This document shows, in pieces, positions 1-8,455 of a stretch of DNA of 23,594 nucleotides (its first letter is position 1; each line of letters begins with the position of its first letter). The position numbers and the translations under genes were made by a program. This DNA is from a virus. The DNA lies in the IMG/VR virus record IMGVR_UViG_3300017732_000066, positions 1 to 23,594 of that record; one strand, written 5' to 3'. The notes under the pieces were generated by a model. It made no database searches. It was not told the DNA's origin and saw only the letters and a list, made by a program, of their open reading frames with translations.

Positions 1-3000
1 AGGTGTTGAACTGCTCGCCTCTAAGGGCTGAGACCATGTTCCTAAAGAACCTAGCTATGCGCTCTACAAGGGATCTTGGCTTGCCCTGTAAAAGTTTACT
101 GTCTTCTCTTGCTCGCCTGACTAACTCAGCAACAGATTCTTCTGCCTGATCTACTGGGCTTAAGTCATCGTAGTTGTTTTGCGCCCACTTGAGGAATGTT
201 TGTGGCTTGCCATCTCTGTCTTTTGTGGGGTGTATCTTCTTGCTTGCTGCCCTTGAAAGAAGATTCCATTCTTTGTTGGTGAACAGATCCAGCTTACGCA
301 TGGCATGGATCATTTCGTGATCTAGAAGAGCTAGTAATTCTGCTTCTACCTGAGCATCTGTCAGGGTCTTACCCTGCATAGCTTTGTCTATTGACAAGAA
401 AATAGTATTTATTCTTGGGTCGTAATAGGCCTCTGCTCTGTCTTCTGGGTCTGCCTGATCATCCCGAACAAGCTGGTACTTGGCTTCTCTAGCTAAAGCG
501 GCCTCACCACCAATGACATCTGCATCTATATCGCCGCCCTGTCTGGGCCTTATGCCGTAGACAAGATTGCCCAGAGGGTCTTTGACCGCCGTCCTGAGCG
601 CATAATCTAGGCTTAGGCCAACGTCCTTCAAACCAAACCCTGTCATCACCTTCTTGATTGCAGAGCGTAATCGATCAACATCTACAGATGGCGCAGGCAA
701 AGCGAGCGTTTCTTGCTGTTGCTCCACCACAGGCTCAACTGGAGCAACCGGCTTAACACCCTGCTTGGCAATGTCCTTACGCAACTCCTGCATAGACTCA
801 GCGCCACTTTTGGTCGCTATGTTTATACCTGTAGCGTTAGCTAAGACTATTTCGCCTGCATCTGGGCTTTCTTGCAGGGCTTGGACAGCAGCACGGAACT
901 GCGCCCCTGTGTACTTGGGCAGCTTGAATGTGGGCAGCTTGGTGGGCTTGTCAAATCGTGGCAGTGATCTAAGACGTTGATATAGCAGCCTAGCCTCAGC
1001 AACAGACAGGTCGTTTACCGACTTGATCGTCTTCTTGCCAAGAATTCTAGACGCAAGGTACTTGACCTCTGGAGATCCCACTTTGGAGGTTATGTTCTTT
1101 GCTTCTAACAGCGACTGCATCTCTTGGAAGTTGCCATCGACGTTACGCATAACGCCTTTTTCGACGGCAGCCTTGCCAGTGGCGTTGTTTAGTTGGTTGG
1201 CATAAACCCTAGCATCAGCCTCGGTCTTGAACTTAACCAGCTTAGGCGGCTTCTTCTTGGGGTTTGCTTTGATTTCAGCGTCTTTCTCTAGGACGGTCAG
1301 AGGTCTGCCCTGAAGCACCTCGCCTGCGCTGCTCCTGATAATAGGGTTGCCAGCTTTACTGAGATCAGCCTTGTACGTTTCTGTCTCTGGAAGACCATTT
1401 ACCCGTGTATCGGTAAGGTTATATAGCTGGTCTTCTTTCAGTACGCTTCTGACTTCTTCAATGGTGAAGTTGTTTGTTACTGGCAGACCCTTACGCAGAC
1501 GCTTCGCGTTGATGCGCTGAGAGGCAGTCATCTTGGACGGCCCTACACGGTTTTCTACCAGTGTTTTGACATCAGCAACCTCATCAAAACCACGGTCTTG
1601 TGTGGTCTCTGCTGCGCTATCTACGGCAACAGATGTGTAGGTGTTGGAGTCAGGATGGTTTACAGCGAAGTTGTAGGATTGAAGTGTAGAAGCTTGATCT
1701 GTGTCATACGCTTCTGGGGATGTGGAGATGACGGCGTCACCAGCAGAAAAGACGTTGTCGTTGATGATTTCGTCATTAAGAAACCCAGCAAGAGCGAAGG
1801 CATCTTCTGAGTTGTTGAGTGGTATGCCGAACTGCTGACCAGAACTGTCTTGTACGGTAAAGACGGGAGCGCCAGCCTCATCTAGCTGAGTGGTGTCTCC
1901 TAAAGCACCGCCAAACTCTTGTGGCAGGTTAACCGTGAATGAGTTGTCTGCTGATGGGAAGCTATCGCCCATTGTCTGGCGTATCTGTTGAGCATAGGCA
2001 AGCATTGGCTGCTTTGGGTATCGCCTTTGAATCCCTGCGGTAGGCTCTGCGACAGTGGTGATCTGCAACCCTGTCTGCTGAGGCACACCATTCACGGAGG
2101 TAATCACCTCGCCGCCACCGGGAACCTCAACAAAGGTTGTGACCTGCTCTGTAGGCTTACCCTTGTTTCTTATTCTGGTCTTTTCTTCTGCTTGGAAGGT
2201 CTGGCCTGATGCATCAGATATGTTAACTATTCTTGCAGGAGTCTTTAACTTGGTTGTGAGCGCCCTGCCTGTAGGTGGAGCTATCTGAGCAGGATCTACT
2301 TCTGCTCCAGCAGCCTGCCTACGAGCCTCAGCGGCAGCCTTTACGTCTAGATTAGACTGAGCATCTATATCGGCTTGTTCTGCAAGGTCTTTGGGTAGGT
2401 TCGCCTGCCTTTGGTTCTGGGCATCTTCTAGGTCTTCTCTTTTCTTTCTTTCTGCTTCTTCTGAGGATTTGAAGGCATCTTTGTTGCGCCTTCCAGCTAC
2501 AGCGTTCAAGACTAAGTCAGCGCCTGCGCCAATAGCACCGCCTACGGTGAAGTCATCCATCAGGTTGCCACCACCAACCTCCAGCGCCTCGTTGTATACG
2601 CCCTTTTCAACAGCGTCTTGCAACAGGCTTGCGGTTACTTCCTGAACGCCCTCAACCGTGCCTGACATCAGGGCTGACCTAAGACGTTGACTGATGCCAG
2701 AAGGTAGCTGATCACCCGCTTCTAGGCCTCTAAGCCTACGCAAAAGCCTTACAGGCGTAGCAAGCTCTGACAGACCCACCATAGTGCCGCCGACAATGGC
2801 AGCGTCTTCTTGCCCCTCAGAGACATCAAGACCTGCGTCACGGGCAGCTTGTATTCTTTGTGCTTGATCACCAGCGCCTGTGCCTGCCGCTAGTATGCCA
2901 GCGGCTCCTAGCTCACCAGCCTGAACCGCTCTGCTTGCCTGTATGCCCTTGCCAGCCAGACCAGCAAGCCGCACCGCTGCGGTAGGGGTGAAGAACGACG

Positions 3001-3409
3001 CAAACGATCCAACGCCTTCGCCAAACTTGGTAAGCCATTGATCCCTATATGCGAGATCAGCCCCCATAGACTCTTCTATTGCAGCACGGCCTTCTCTCGC
3101 AGCGCGAACCAAGTCGTTCTCTTCGCCGCTATCTATTAAGTCCTCAAGGCCTACTGCGTTGGTGCCTGCATCAGCAAGCTCTGCAAGACCTTCGCCAGCA
3201 GACAAGAACGCATTGGCGAAACCGCGACCTACACCCTTGGCAGTCTCAAAGGCTTGACCAGATGCGGTTCTTTCTTCCTCAAATGGGTCAAAGCCTAGAT
3301 CATCAGCGGTTGCAACATTGTTTCTTATGAGCCTTTCGGCAAGGTCTTTTTTACTCATTCCATCAGGAACGTCATATACAACAAGGCCGTTTGGGAGCGT
3401 TACATCCAT
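1..3409 (-). CDS. Giant internal virion / polyvalent-type protein with HExxH metallopeptidase motif (C-terminus off the window)
   Basis: The frame is open for 1,136 codons from the ATG at 3407-3409 to the left edge, with no stop, so the protein is truncated by the window. Residues 1-30 (LPNGLVVYDVPDGMSKKDL) match an N-terminal pattern I recall from large phage virion proteins. Residues about 135-305 are Ala/Gly-rich and hydrophobic, with an EGVQE motif at 253-257, as in phage polyvalent proteins that may insert into membranes. A charged region follows. HEMIH at H1031-E1032-H1035 is a zinc metallopeptidase signature, and E1091 in AEESVAEL is a plausible third ligand. The gene starts 1 base after the 799-aa gene stops. 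By position it corresponds to T7 gp16, the last and largest ejection protein, but no sequence relationship to gp16 is claimed. The peptidase motif is seen; a role in ejection or processing is inferred. Confidence 0.85.
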   Translation of the reverse strand, partial: MDVTLPNGLVVYDVPDGMSKKDLAERLIRNNVATADDLGFDPFEEERTASGQAFETAKGVGRGFANAFLSAGEGLAELADAGTNAVGLEDLIDSGEENDLVRAAREGRAAIEESMGADLAYRDQWLTKFGEGVGSFASFFTPTAAVRLAGLAGKGIQASRAVQAGELGAAGILAAGTGAGDQAQRIQAARDAGLDVSEGQEDAAIVGGTMVGLSELATPVRLLRRLRGLEAGDQLPSGISQRLRSALMSGTVEGVQEVTASLLQDAVEKGVYNEALEVGGGNLMDDFTVGGAIGAGADLVLNAVAGRRNKDAFKSSEEAERKKREDLEDAQNQRQANLPKDLAEQADIDAQSNLDVKAAAEARRQAAGAEVDPAQIAPPTGRALTTKLKTPARIVNISDASGQTFQAEEKTRIRNKGKPTEQVTTFVEVPGGGEVITSVNGVPQQTGLQITTVAEPTAGIQRRYPKQPMLAYAQQIRQTMGDSFPSADNSFTVNLPQEFGGALGDTTQLDEAGAPVFTVQDSSGQQFGIPLNNSEDAFALAGFLNDEIINDNVFSAGDAVISTSPEAYDTDQASTLQSYNFAVNHPDSNTYTSVAVDSAAETTQDRGFDEVADVKTLVENRVGPSKMTASQRINAKRLRKGLPVTNNFTIEEVRSVLKEDQLYNLTDTRVNGLPETETYKADLSKAGNPIIRSSAGEVLQGRPLTVLEKDAEIKANPKKKPPKLVKFKTEADARVYANQLNNATGKAAVEKGVMRNVDGNFQEMQSLLEAKNITSKVGSPEVKYLASRILGKKTIKSVNDLSVAEARLLYQRLRSLPRFDKPTKLPTFKLPKYTGAQFRAAVQALQESPDAGEIVLANATGINIATKSGAESMQELRKDIAKQGVKPVAPVEPVVEQQQETLALPAPSVDVDRLRSAIKKVMTGFGLKDVGLSLDYALRTAVKDPLGNLVYGIRPRQGGDIDADVIGGEAALAREAKYQLVRDDQADPEDRAEAYYDPRINTIFLSIDKAMQGKTLTDAQVEAELLALLDHEMIHAMRKLDLFTNKEWNLLSRAASKKIHPTKDRDGKPQTFLKWAQNNYDDLSPVDQAEESVAELVRRAREDSKLLQGKPRSLVERIARFFRNMVSALRGEQFNT
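305..319 (-). other. HExxH zinc metallopeptidase motif
   Basis: Encodes HEMIH (residues 1031-1035) of the giant protein. The downstream AEESVAEL, with E1091 as candidate third ligand, fits a gluzincin-like arrangement. Confidence 0.75.
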
Positions 3410-3410
3410 G

Positions 3411-5810
3411 CTAGATATTCTGCATATCGTTAAAGTTTACGCCGTTTGGATTCGCTCTCCCTGCTGCACTGGCAGTGGGATCTTCTGGAATCGCGGCAGC
3501 AGCAGACATATCAATGCCAACGTCATTGCCAAGATCTGTTATAAGCTGGCCTAGTCTAGCTTCATACTCTGGATGAAATGGAGTTAGAAGAGCGCCATCA
3601 CTTCCTTGCATACTAGCAATTCGCTCTTTAGCAGTGTCAACAACTCTCTTTTGCTCAAGACTCAAGCTTGTTCTGCTGGATCTGTTTGCAATAGAGTCGT
3701 AATACCTAGCCCGTAAAGCCCTGTCACGGGCCTTTTCACGCACATCCTGTGCAGCAACGCCTGCCTTAGACAGACCCTCTGCTAGGTCACCCTTAGCAAT
3801 GCCAGCGCCAAGCTGTATCAGGGCAGCGCCAAGGGCTTCTTTCTTGGCAAGCTCTTCCTTGCTCATGAGGCCAGCCTCACGGGCGGCCCTAGCTTGTTGT
3901 ATGTAACGATCCGCTGCTTGCTGCGCTGTTTCTTGATCAGGGGCCGCTGTCTCAGTTGCTACCTCTGTCTCTTTAGTTGTTGCGTCATCAGTGCCTGTTA
4001 CGGCAGCGTCTTGGTCTTTTGCTTCTTTGGCTAATCTTTCAGCTTCCAATCTATCGTCACGAATCTGTGCCGCCCTTAGGTTGCGCCCTCTTGGATCTCC
4101 TTGTGGCCCCGTGTCAAAGAAATTGGGATCTGCATCTTTTCTTCTTCTGGTCGATCCTCTTCTGCGTTCAGGCTTTGGTTGAGCAGCCAGCCCTTCTTGT
4201 GCCATACGCTCTGCTGTAGCAGGATCAACCTGAAAATCCTTGACCATATCAGCAACTTGGCGGTTATATTCTCTTGTGCCGTACTCTGGCAGCCCTAGCC
4301 CAGATATCTCATCAGTTCTAGACTCAAGATTCTTTGCACCGCCCATCAAGTAGTTAAGACGATCAGTAACAGCCGATCCGGGGTCTCCAATGGCCTCTCT
4401 AGACTGCCTTAAAATGTCTAGTGAGCCGCTTATGTCAGTGGTAGGTGGTATCTCACCCTTGGCAGCGTCCTCTATGATCGCAGAAACAGGGTTGTTATCT
4501 GTAGTGATCAGGCCTTTCGGGTCTACTTTAGTGTTTTCTGCCATGCGAATGACATCGCCTGCTTCAGCTTGCTTTCTCGTAGGCTGTCGAGCCACAAGCG
4601 GCAATGCATTCTCTAGCTCTGGAAGCGTTGATACACGGCTTTGTCTGATAATCTCGCCAACCTCTGGTGTCTCTCTTCCACCAAAGATGCCGGTCATTAG
4701 TTCTGTGGTTGTTTGCGGCCCTTCAACAGCCCTACCTTCAGCCGTTTGTTTGGCTGATCTTTGCATTCGGTCAAACCTAGATTGATCAAGCATGCCCTCT
4801 ACAAGGCCTTCGGGGAGAGGAGGCTCTTGACCCAGCACGGGAAGGTTCATCGACTCTGTGGTTACAACGCCTTCTCTCATTTGAGGAAGCGGGAAGTCTC
4901 CAAGCATTCCTTGCGGAGGCTGCGCTGAAGCGACAATGTTTGGTCTGGGGGTTGGGAACTGTGTTTGACCAGAATCACCCTGACTCAGGTTTGCCTGCTC
5001 AATCATGCTTGTGATCTGACCGGGACTATACTCAGACCTAGACTCCATCATAGCCATTGGTGACAAGATTCTTGCTCTCATCTCAGGATCTGAAAGGTCA
5101 ACCTCTGCGTCAGGGTCTATGCCAAGCTGACCAGATATGTAGTTAACATAACTACTTGTATCGTTTTCTGAGGGAGGAGCAAACCTGTTTATCAAGCCAC
5201 GGACAGTATTGATTCCGCGCTTTGTGCCGTAGGTGGTAAGTACTTTGTCGGCAGCACGAACCCCGTACATTGGGTCTTCAAAGCTTACAAAGCCTGAATC
5301 TTCGCCTGACTCCCCAAGAAATCCTTGGTCATACCGCCTGATGTTGTATGGGTTGTTTATTCTCTGACCAATAATAGATGACTGTGCAGGAGTTTGGTCA
5401 ATCGGGAATGTAGCCATCCTGCCTTCAGCCATGCGGATAACCCCGCCTGCTGCCATGCCTTGTGGAGGCATAGGCTGCTGCATAGGCGCTTGAGGCATTG
5501 GCTGGCCCATAGGGGGTTGTGGCGTGGGGCCGCCCTGCGGCATAGGCATAGGGCCGCCCTGCGGCATACCCTGCTGAGGCATCATTGATGCTATGCCCTG
5601 CGGCTGAGGGTTAACTATTTGCTGGGCAACTGTTCCTTGAGGCTGTTGCTGCTGCCTAGCCTCAAACCTTTTACGCATGTCGCCACGGCGCTGTATCTCG
5701 CTGATAACAAGGAACTGAGGCACCTGTGGATTAGGTGCTTTAGCCAACTGCTGTAGCGCCTGATCAGGCAACCCTTTTACGTCATCCTCTAGCTGGATTA
5801 GGTTCTGCAT
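3411..5810 (-). CDS. Virion protein with NNPxNIR domain, probable DNA-ejection component (799 aa)
   Basis: The start ATG follows an AGAGGA Shine-Dalgarno. Residues 1-50 carry a charged module (LPDQALQQL, then FLVISEIQRRGDMRKR) that I recall from marine phage virion proteins. Residues 52-120 are a Pro/Gln/Met/Gly-rich linker. Residues about 148-270 form a globular domain with NNPYNIRRY, GFVSFEDPMYGVRA, GINTVRGLINRFAPPSEND and a late MMESRSEYSP. This NNPGNIR-type domain recurs in podophage structural proteins and may have a lysozyme-like fold (inference). Two related motifs, AAGGVIRMAEG and AEAGDVIRMAEN, sit in linkers. The C-terminal third is charged and helical, with a weakly hydrophobic stretch LGAALIQLGAGIAKGDLAEG. 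It sits between the coiled-coil protein and the giant peptidase, so a place in the internal core is likely. Catalysis is unproven. Confidence 0.85.
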   Translation of the reverse strand: MQNLIQLEDDVKGLPDQALQQLAKAPNPQVPQFLVISEIQRRGDMRKRFEARQQQQPQGTVAQQIVNPQPQGIASMMPQQGMPQGGPMPMPQGGPTPQPPMGQPMPQAPMQQPMPPQGMAAGGVIRMAEGRMATFPIDQTPAQSSIIGQRINNPYNIRRYDQGFLGESGEDSGFVSFEDPMYGVRAADKVLTTYGTKRGINTVRGLINRFAPPSENDTSSYVNYISGQLGIDPDAEVDLSDPEMRARILSPMAMMESRSEYSPGQITSMIEQANLSQGDSGQTQFPTPRPNIVASAQPPQGMLGDFPLPQMREGVVTTESMNLPVLGQEPPLPEGLVEGMLDQSRFDRMQRSAKQTAEGRAVEGPQTTTELMTGIFGGRETPEVGEIIRQSRVSTLPELENALPLVARQPTRKQAEAGDVIRMAENTKVDPKGLITTDNNPVSAIIEDAAKGEIPPTTDISGSLDILRQSREAIGDPGSAVTDRLNYLMGGAKNLESRTDEISGLGLPEYGTREYNRQVADMVKDFQVDPATAERMAQEGLAAQPKPERRRGSTRRRKDADPNFFDTGPQGDPRGRNLRAAQIRDDRLEAERLAKEAKDQDAAVTGTDDATTKETEVATETAAPDQETAQQAADRYIQQARAAREAGLMSKEELAKKEALGAALIQLGAGIAKGDLAEGLSKAGVAAQDVREKARDRALRARYYDSIANRSSRTSLSLEQKRVVDTAKERIASMQGSDGALLTPFHPEYEARLGQLITDLGNDVGIDMSAAAAIPEDPTASAAGRANPNGVNFNDMQNI

Positions 5811-5820
5811 CGATTATCCT

Positions 5821-7947
5821 CTACCTGCCGCCCAAGGCGTTATAAAGACCTACACCACCAATGCCTGCGCCAAGAAGCTGCTGACCGGAAGACGGTTGAA
5901 CACCATAGCTCGCCATAGTGCTACCGGGAGTAACGGGCAGACCTTGAAGCATGTTGCTGAAGAACCCGATCTGCTCTCTTGGGAACGCTTGCTGACGCAG
6001 GAAGTCTTGATAGCCCATATCCAGACTGCGCTGACCCATGCCTCGCTGTATCTCACCGGCAGCCTGCAAGTTTTGTAGCCTGTCAAAGGCCATTGCCTGC
6101 TCTTGTCCACCAAGCGAGCTAAGTAGTCGCGCTGCGTCAAGGGCTTGACCTCTGCCAGCTTGATCAGCCTGTAGCCCTGCAAGCCCAAGCTGCGCTCTGT
6201 CTTGCGCTGAACGGACGTTAAACTCTCTAGCAGCCATTGCCGCTTGGTTCTGAGCCTGATCCATACGCTCTTGAGTCTCTTGTGCAGAGAGACCCATGCG
6301 AGCAGCTTCTTGTTTTGCTTGCTCTCGCGCTTGGAATACTGCTCTAGCTTCTTGTTGTTGAGCCAAAGCCATCTGTTGATTTTGCCCAAACGCATCAGAA
6401 CGAAAACGCTGCGCTGCTTGATTGGCAGCCTCTTGCTGCTGCTGCGCTGACAGCCCCAGTTGAGCTGCTTGTTGCCGAGCTTGCTCGCCAGCATCAAATG
6501 AACGCTGGGCAAACTGCTCCGCTTGAACAGCCCCTTCCATTGTTTGACCAAACGCCCCTTGACGCAGTTGCTCTTGCGCCTGTCTGGCAGCGGCATCTTG
6601 TTGAGCCGCAGACAAACCAAGCTTTGCCGCCTGTTGCCTAGCTTGTTCCCCGGCTTGAAAAGATTGCACATCAAGCTCTTGCTGAGACCTTCGACCCGCT
6701 TCTGTCTGCTGAAAAGCGCTTTGACTAAATTTTTCTTTGGCTTGTCTAGCGGCATCTTCTTGTTGTTGAGCCGTCATACCAAGTTGAGCAGCTTGCTGCC
6801 TCGCTTGCTCACCTGCTTGGAACGAATCAATTGCCATTTTCTGTTGCGCTTGCCGAGCTTGCTCAGTGGTGCCAAATGCAGCCTGCCTAAGCTGCTCTGC
6901 TTGCTGCTGCGCTTGTTGTGCTTGAGTACCAGTTTGCAAGCCAAGCTGTGCTTCTTGAAGCCTTGCCGCTCTATCGGCCTCAAAGGCCTGTTGCGCTTGG
7001 TCAAAGGCTGCACGACCACCTGTTGCTTGAATATCTTGAAGCTGCTGACCAAGGTTTCTTTCTCGCTCAGACTGCATAACAGCTTCACGATAGCCGCCGA
7101 GACCGCCAGCCTGTGCTGCTTGTTGAGAGATGTTTGCTGCTTGAGTATCAGAGGCTCTTCTTGCCTCTCTCTTCTCTATGTCAGTCACAAGCTGCTGATA
7201 AGGATTCATGTAATCCTGAATTGTAGCCGTGTCTGCAACAGTCCCTGCTTGAAAGCCGGGGCCAAAGTCACCTTTGCCTGTATACTGAGACTGTAAGTCC
7301 CTTGCGGAGTAATCTTGCCCTAACTCACGAGCTATGTATCCGGGGTCAAAAGAACCAGCTTCGTAGCCTACGTTTAGATCCCCTGCTTGATAGCCCTGAC
7401 CGATAGTTCCCGCTTGATAATCGGAATCTACTCCTTGAGCGGTATAGCCGCTTGTGGAAGTTTGAGGAGCAAAAGTGGAATCTCTAGTGCCTGCTGTGTA
7501 GCCAGATGCTATGGTTCCGGGGGTATACGTTGGATCAAGGGTTCCTGCTGTAAAGCCTTGAGTCAGGCTTGCGTCTGTAGGTGCTGTGTAGCCAGAAGCT
7601 ATGGTGCCAGCCTGATAATTAGAAAACTGCTGCTGAGGATTGAATCCAGAAGCAATGTTCATACCCATGTTAGTTGGCTGATAGCCTATCTGTGTGGCTA
7701 TGTCGCTTGCCGATCTAATCTGCTGAGGAGTGCCAGCGCCAGCTATCTCTGCCATGCCTTGCATTGCAGTGGTTTCAAAGGGATTAAAGTCCTGTATCCG
7801 CTGACCCTGATACGTCTCGTATGGTCGAGTGCTTTCGTACACTGTTCGACCAAGCATCTCCTCATAGAAAGGCTTTGCATACTCAGGGAGGTTTGTCTGC
7901 GTTACTACGCTCTCGCTTTGTTGAGGGCCGCCACCACCTTTACTCAT
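5821..7947 (-). CDS. Large repeat-rich helical virion protein (708 aa), probable internal core or ejection protein
   Basis: The start ATG overlaps the end of the GNAT-like gene by 8 bases and has AGAGGAG about 8 bases upstream. The N-terminus (TQTNLPEYAKPFYEEML, then YQGQRIQDFNPFE) matches a conserved start I recall from marine podophage structural proteins. Residues 111-239 hold about 14 tandem copies of a 9-residue unit, [YF]-x-A-G-T-x-x-x-G. A DYMNPYQQLVTDIEKRE motif at about 245-261 leads into a Gln/Ala/Arg-rich helical region. Residues 321-580 hold five copies of an exact 54-residue repeat centred on FxAGEQARQQAAxLGLSAQQQ. The C-terminus ends in a short Gly-rich hydrophobic patch. No enzyme motif is seen. 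Position and helical character resemble T7 gp15-like ejection proteins by analogy only. Confidence 0.85.
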   Translation of the reverse strand: MSKGGGGPQQSESVVTQTNLPEYAKPFYEEMLGRTVYESTRPYETYQGQRIQDFNPFETTAMQGMAEIAGAGTPQQIRSASDIATQIGYQPTNMGMNIASGFNPQQQFSNYQAGTIASGYTAPTDASLTQGFTAGTLDPTYTPGTIASGYTAGTRDSTFAPQTSTSGYTAQGVDSDYQAGTIGQGYQAGDLNVGYEAGSFDPGYIARELGQDYSARDLQSQYTGKGDFGPGFQAGTVADTATIQDYMNPYQQLVTDIEKREARRASDTQAANISQQAAQAGGLGGYREAVMQSERERNLGQQLQDIQATGGRAAFDQAQQAFEADRAARLQEAQLGLQTGTQAQQAQQQAEQLRQAAFGTTEQARQAQQKMAIDSFQAGEQARQQAAQLGMTAQQQEDAARQAKEKFSQSAFQQTEAGRRSQQELDVQSFQAGEQARQQAAKLGLSAAQQDAAARQAQEQLRQGAFGQTMEGAVQAEQFAQRSFDAGEQARQQAAQLGLSAQQQQEAANQAAQRFRSDAFGQNQQMALAQQQEARAVFQAREQAKQEAARMGLSAQETQERMDQAQNQAAMAAREFNVRSAQDRAQLGLAGLQADQAGRGQALDAARLLSSLGGQEQAMAFDRLQNLQAAGEIQRGMGQRSLDMGYQDFLRQQAFPREQIGFFSNMLQGLPVTPGSTMASYGVQPSSGQQLLGAGIGGVGLYNALGGR
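6208..6987 (-). repeat. 54-residue helical tandem repeat, five copies
   Basis: In the 708-aa protein, units start at residues 321, 375, 429, 483 and 537, with spacing of exactly 54 residues (162 bases). Copies 2-4 start SFxAGEQARQQAAxLG; copy 1 (AFEADRAARLQEAQLG) and copy 5 (VFQAREQAKQEAARMG) are divergent. No insertions or deletions are seen between copies. Confidence 0.9.
7231..7617 (-). repeat. Tandem nonapeptide repeat, [YF]xAGTxxxG, about 14 copies
   Basis: Within the 708-aa protein, Tyr or Phe falls at residues 111, 120, 132, 141, 150, 159, 168, 177, 186, 195, 204, 213, 222 and 232. The spacing is 9 residues (27 bases), with one 12 and one 10. Copies such as YQAGTIASG, YTPGTIASG and YQAGTIGQG are close; later copies drift (YIARELGQD). 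The DNA repeat is degenerate. Confidence 0.9.
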
Positions 7948-8455
7948 TTCTTAAACTCCTCTCGTAAACGACATATGATCGCTCAAATCCGTCTTGCTGA
8001 AGCCATTTCCAGAATCCCATCCTAGCAGTAGCTTCTATGCCGTCACAGTTATTATCTATTGCCCAGTCAGTAAATCGCTCAAGCATGTCCCAAACCCAGT
8101 CGTTGAACTTGTCACCGCCCAAAAACTGTATCGTAAGCATCCTTTTTGCTGGATAAGACACCAGTTCTGTAGTGCCTACCCCGTCTATCTTGTGATCTTC
8201 GTCAAAAGCCAGCCATAGGTGCTGATGTCCTAGCTTTATGGACTGGAGAAGTGACTCCTCATTCCACCTGCCTTTTGATCTTGCTACCGCTTTGAGTAAC
8301 TGCCCTCTAACTTCAGGCCACAATGTCTCTGTATAATTAGGAGGAACCATTGTGATTGTGTGAGTAATTTCCCTTGGCGCTGTTTTGCTACGCACCTTTG
8401 GCTCACGGGATATATCCCTAACCCTTGTTTCGTCAAAGCTTAACAATTGGCTCAT
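7940..8455 (-). CDS. GNAT-fold acetyltransferase-like protein (T7 gp13-like position)
   Basis: A 171-residue protein. The C-terminal half follows the order of a GNAT fold: a strand with LTIQFLGG at about 106-113, a helix with WDMLERFTDWAIDN, a strand with CDGIEATA, and GFWKWLQQDGFERSYVVYER at the end. Similar proteins occur next to ejection proteins in many podophages; T7 gp13 is a comparable small internal virion protein. The usual acetyl-CoA loop (Q/R-x-x-G-x-G/A) is not evident after the central strand, so enzymatic activity is doubtful and the fold may be structural. It starts in an ATGA overlap with the 657-aa gene and its stop lies inside the next start region (ATGAGTAA), which suggests coupled translation. 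Confidence 0.75.
   Translation of the reverse strand: MSQLLSFDETRVRDISREPKVRSKTAPREITHTITMVPPNYTETLWPEVRGQLLKAVARSKGRWNEESLLQSIKLGHQHLWLAFDEDHKIDGVGTTELVSYPAKRMLTIQFLGGDKFNDWVWDMLERFTDWAIDNNCDGIEATARMGFWKWLQQDGFERSYVVYERSLRNE

Noticed and set aside
1660-2091. Two short minus-strand frames within the giant gene
   Set aside because: They run in a frame different from the 1,136-codon open frame and break the continuous coding signal; no conserved motif is seen.
654-2645. Several short plus-strand frames (for example 654-980, 1023-1205, 1988-2209, 2391-2645)
   Set aside because: All lie opposite the uninterrupted giant protein, with atypical composition and no ribosome sites.
5850-7296. Long open frames in a second minus frame (5850-6755, 6774-7088) and on the plus strand (6523-7296)
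   Set aside because: They lie within the 708-aa repeat gene. Gln/Ala-rich repeats give few stops in other frames, and the frames lack ribosome sites and sensible composition.
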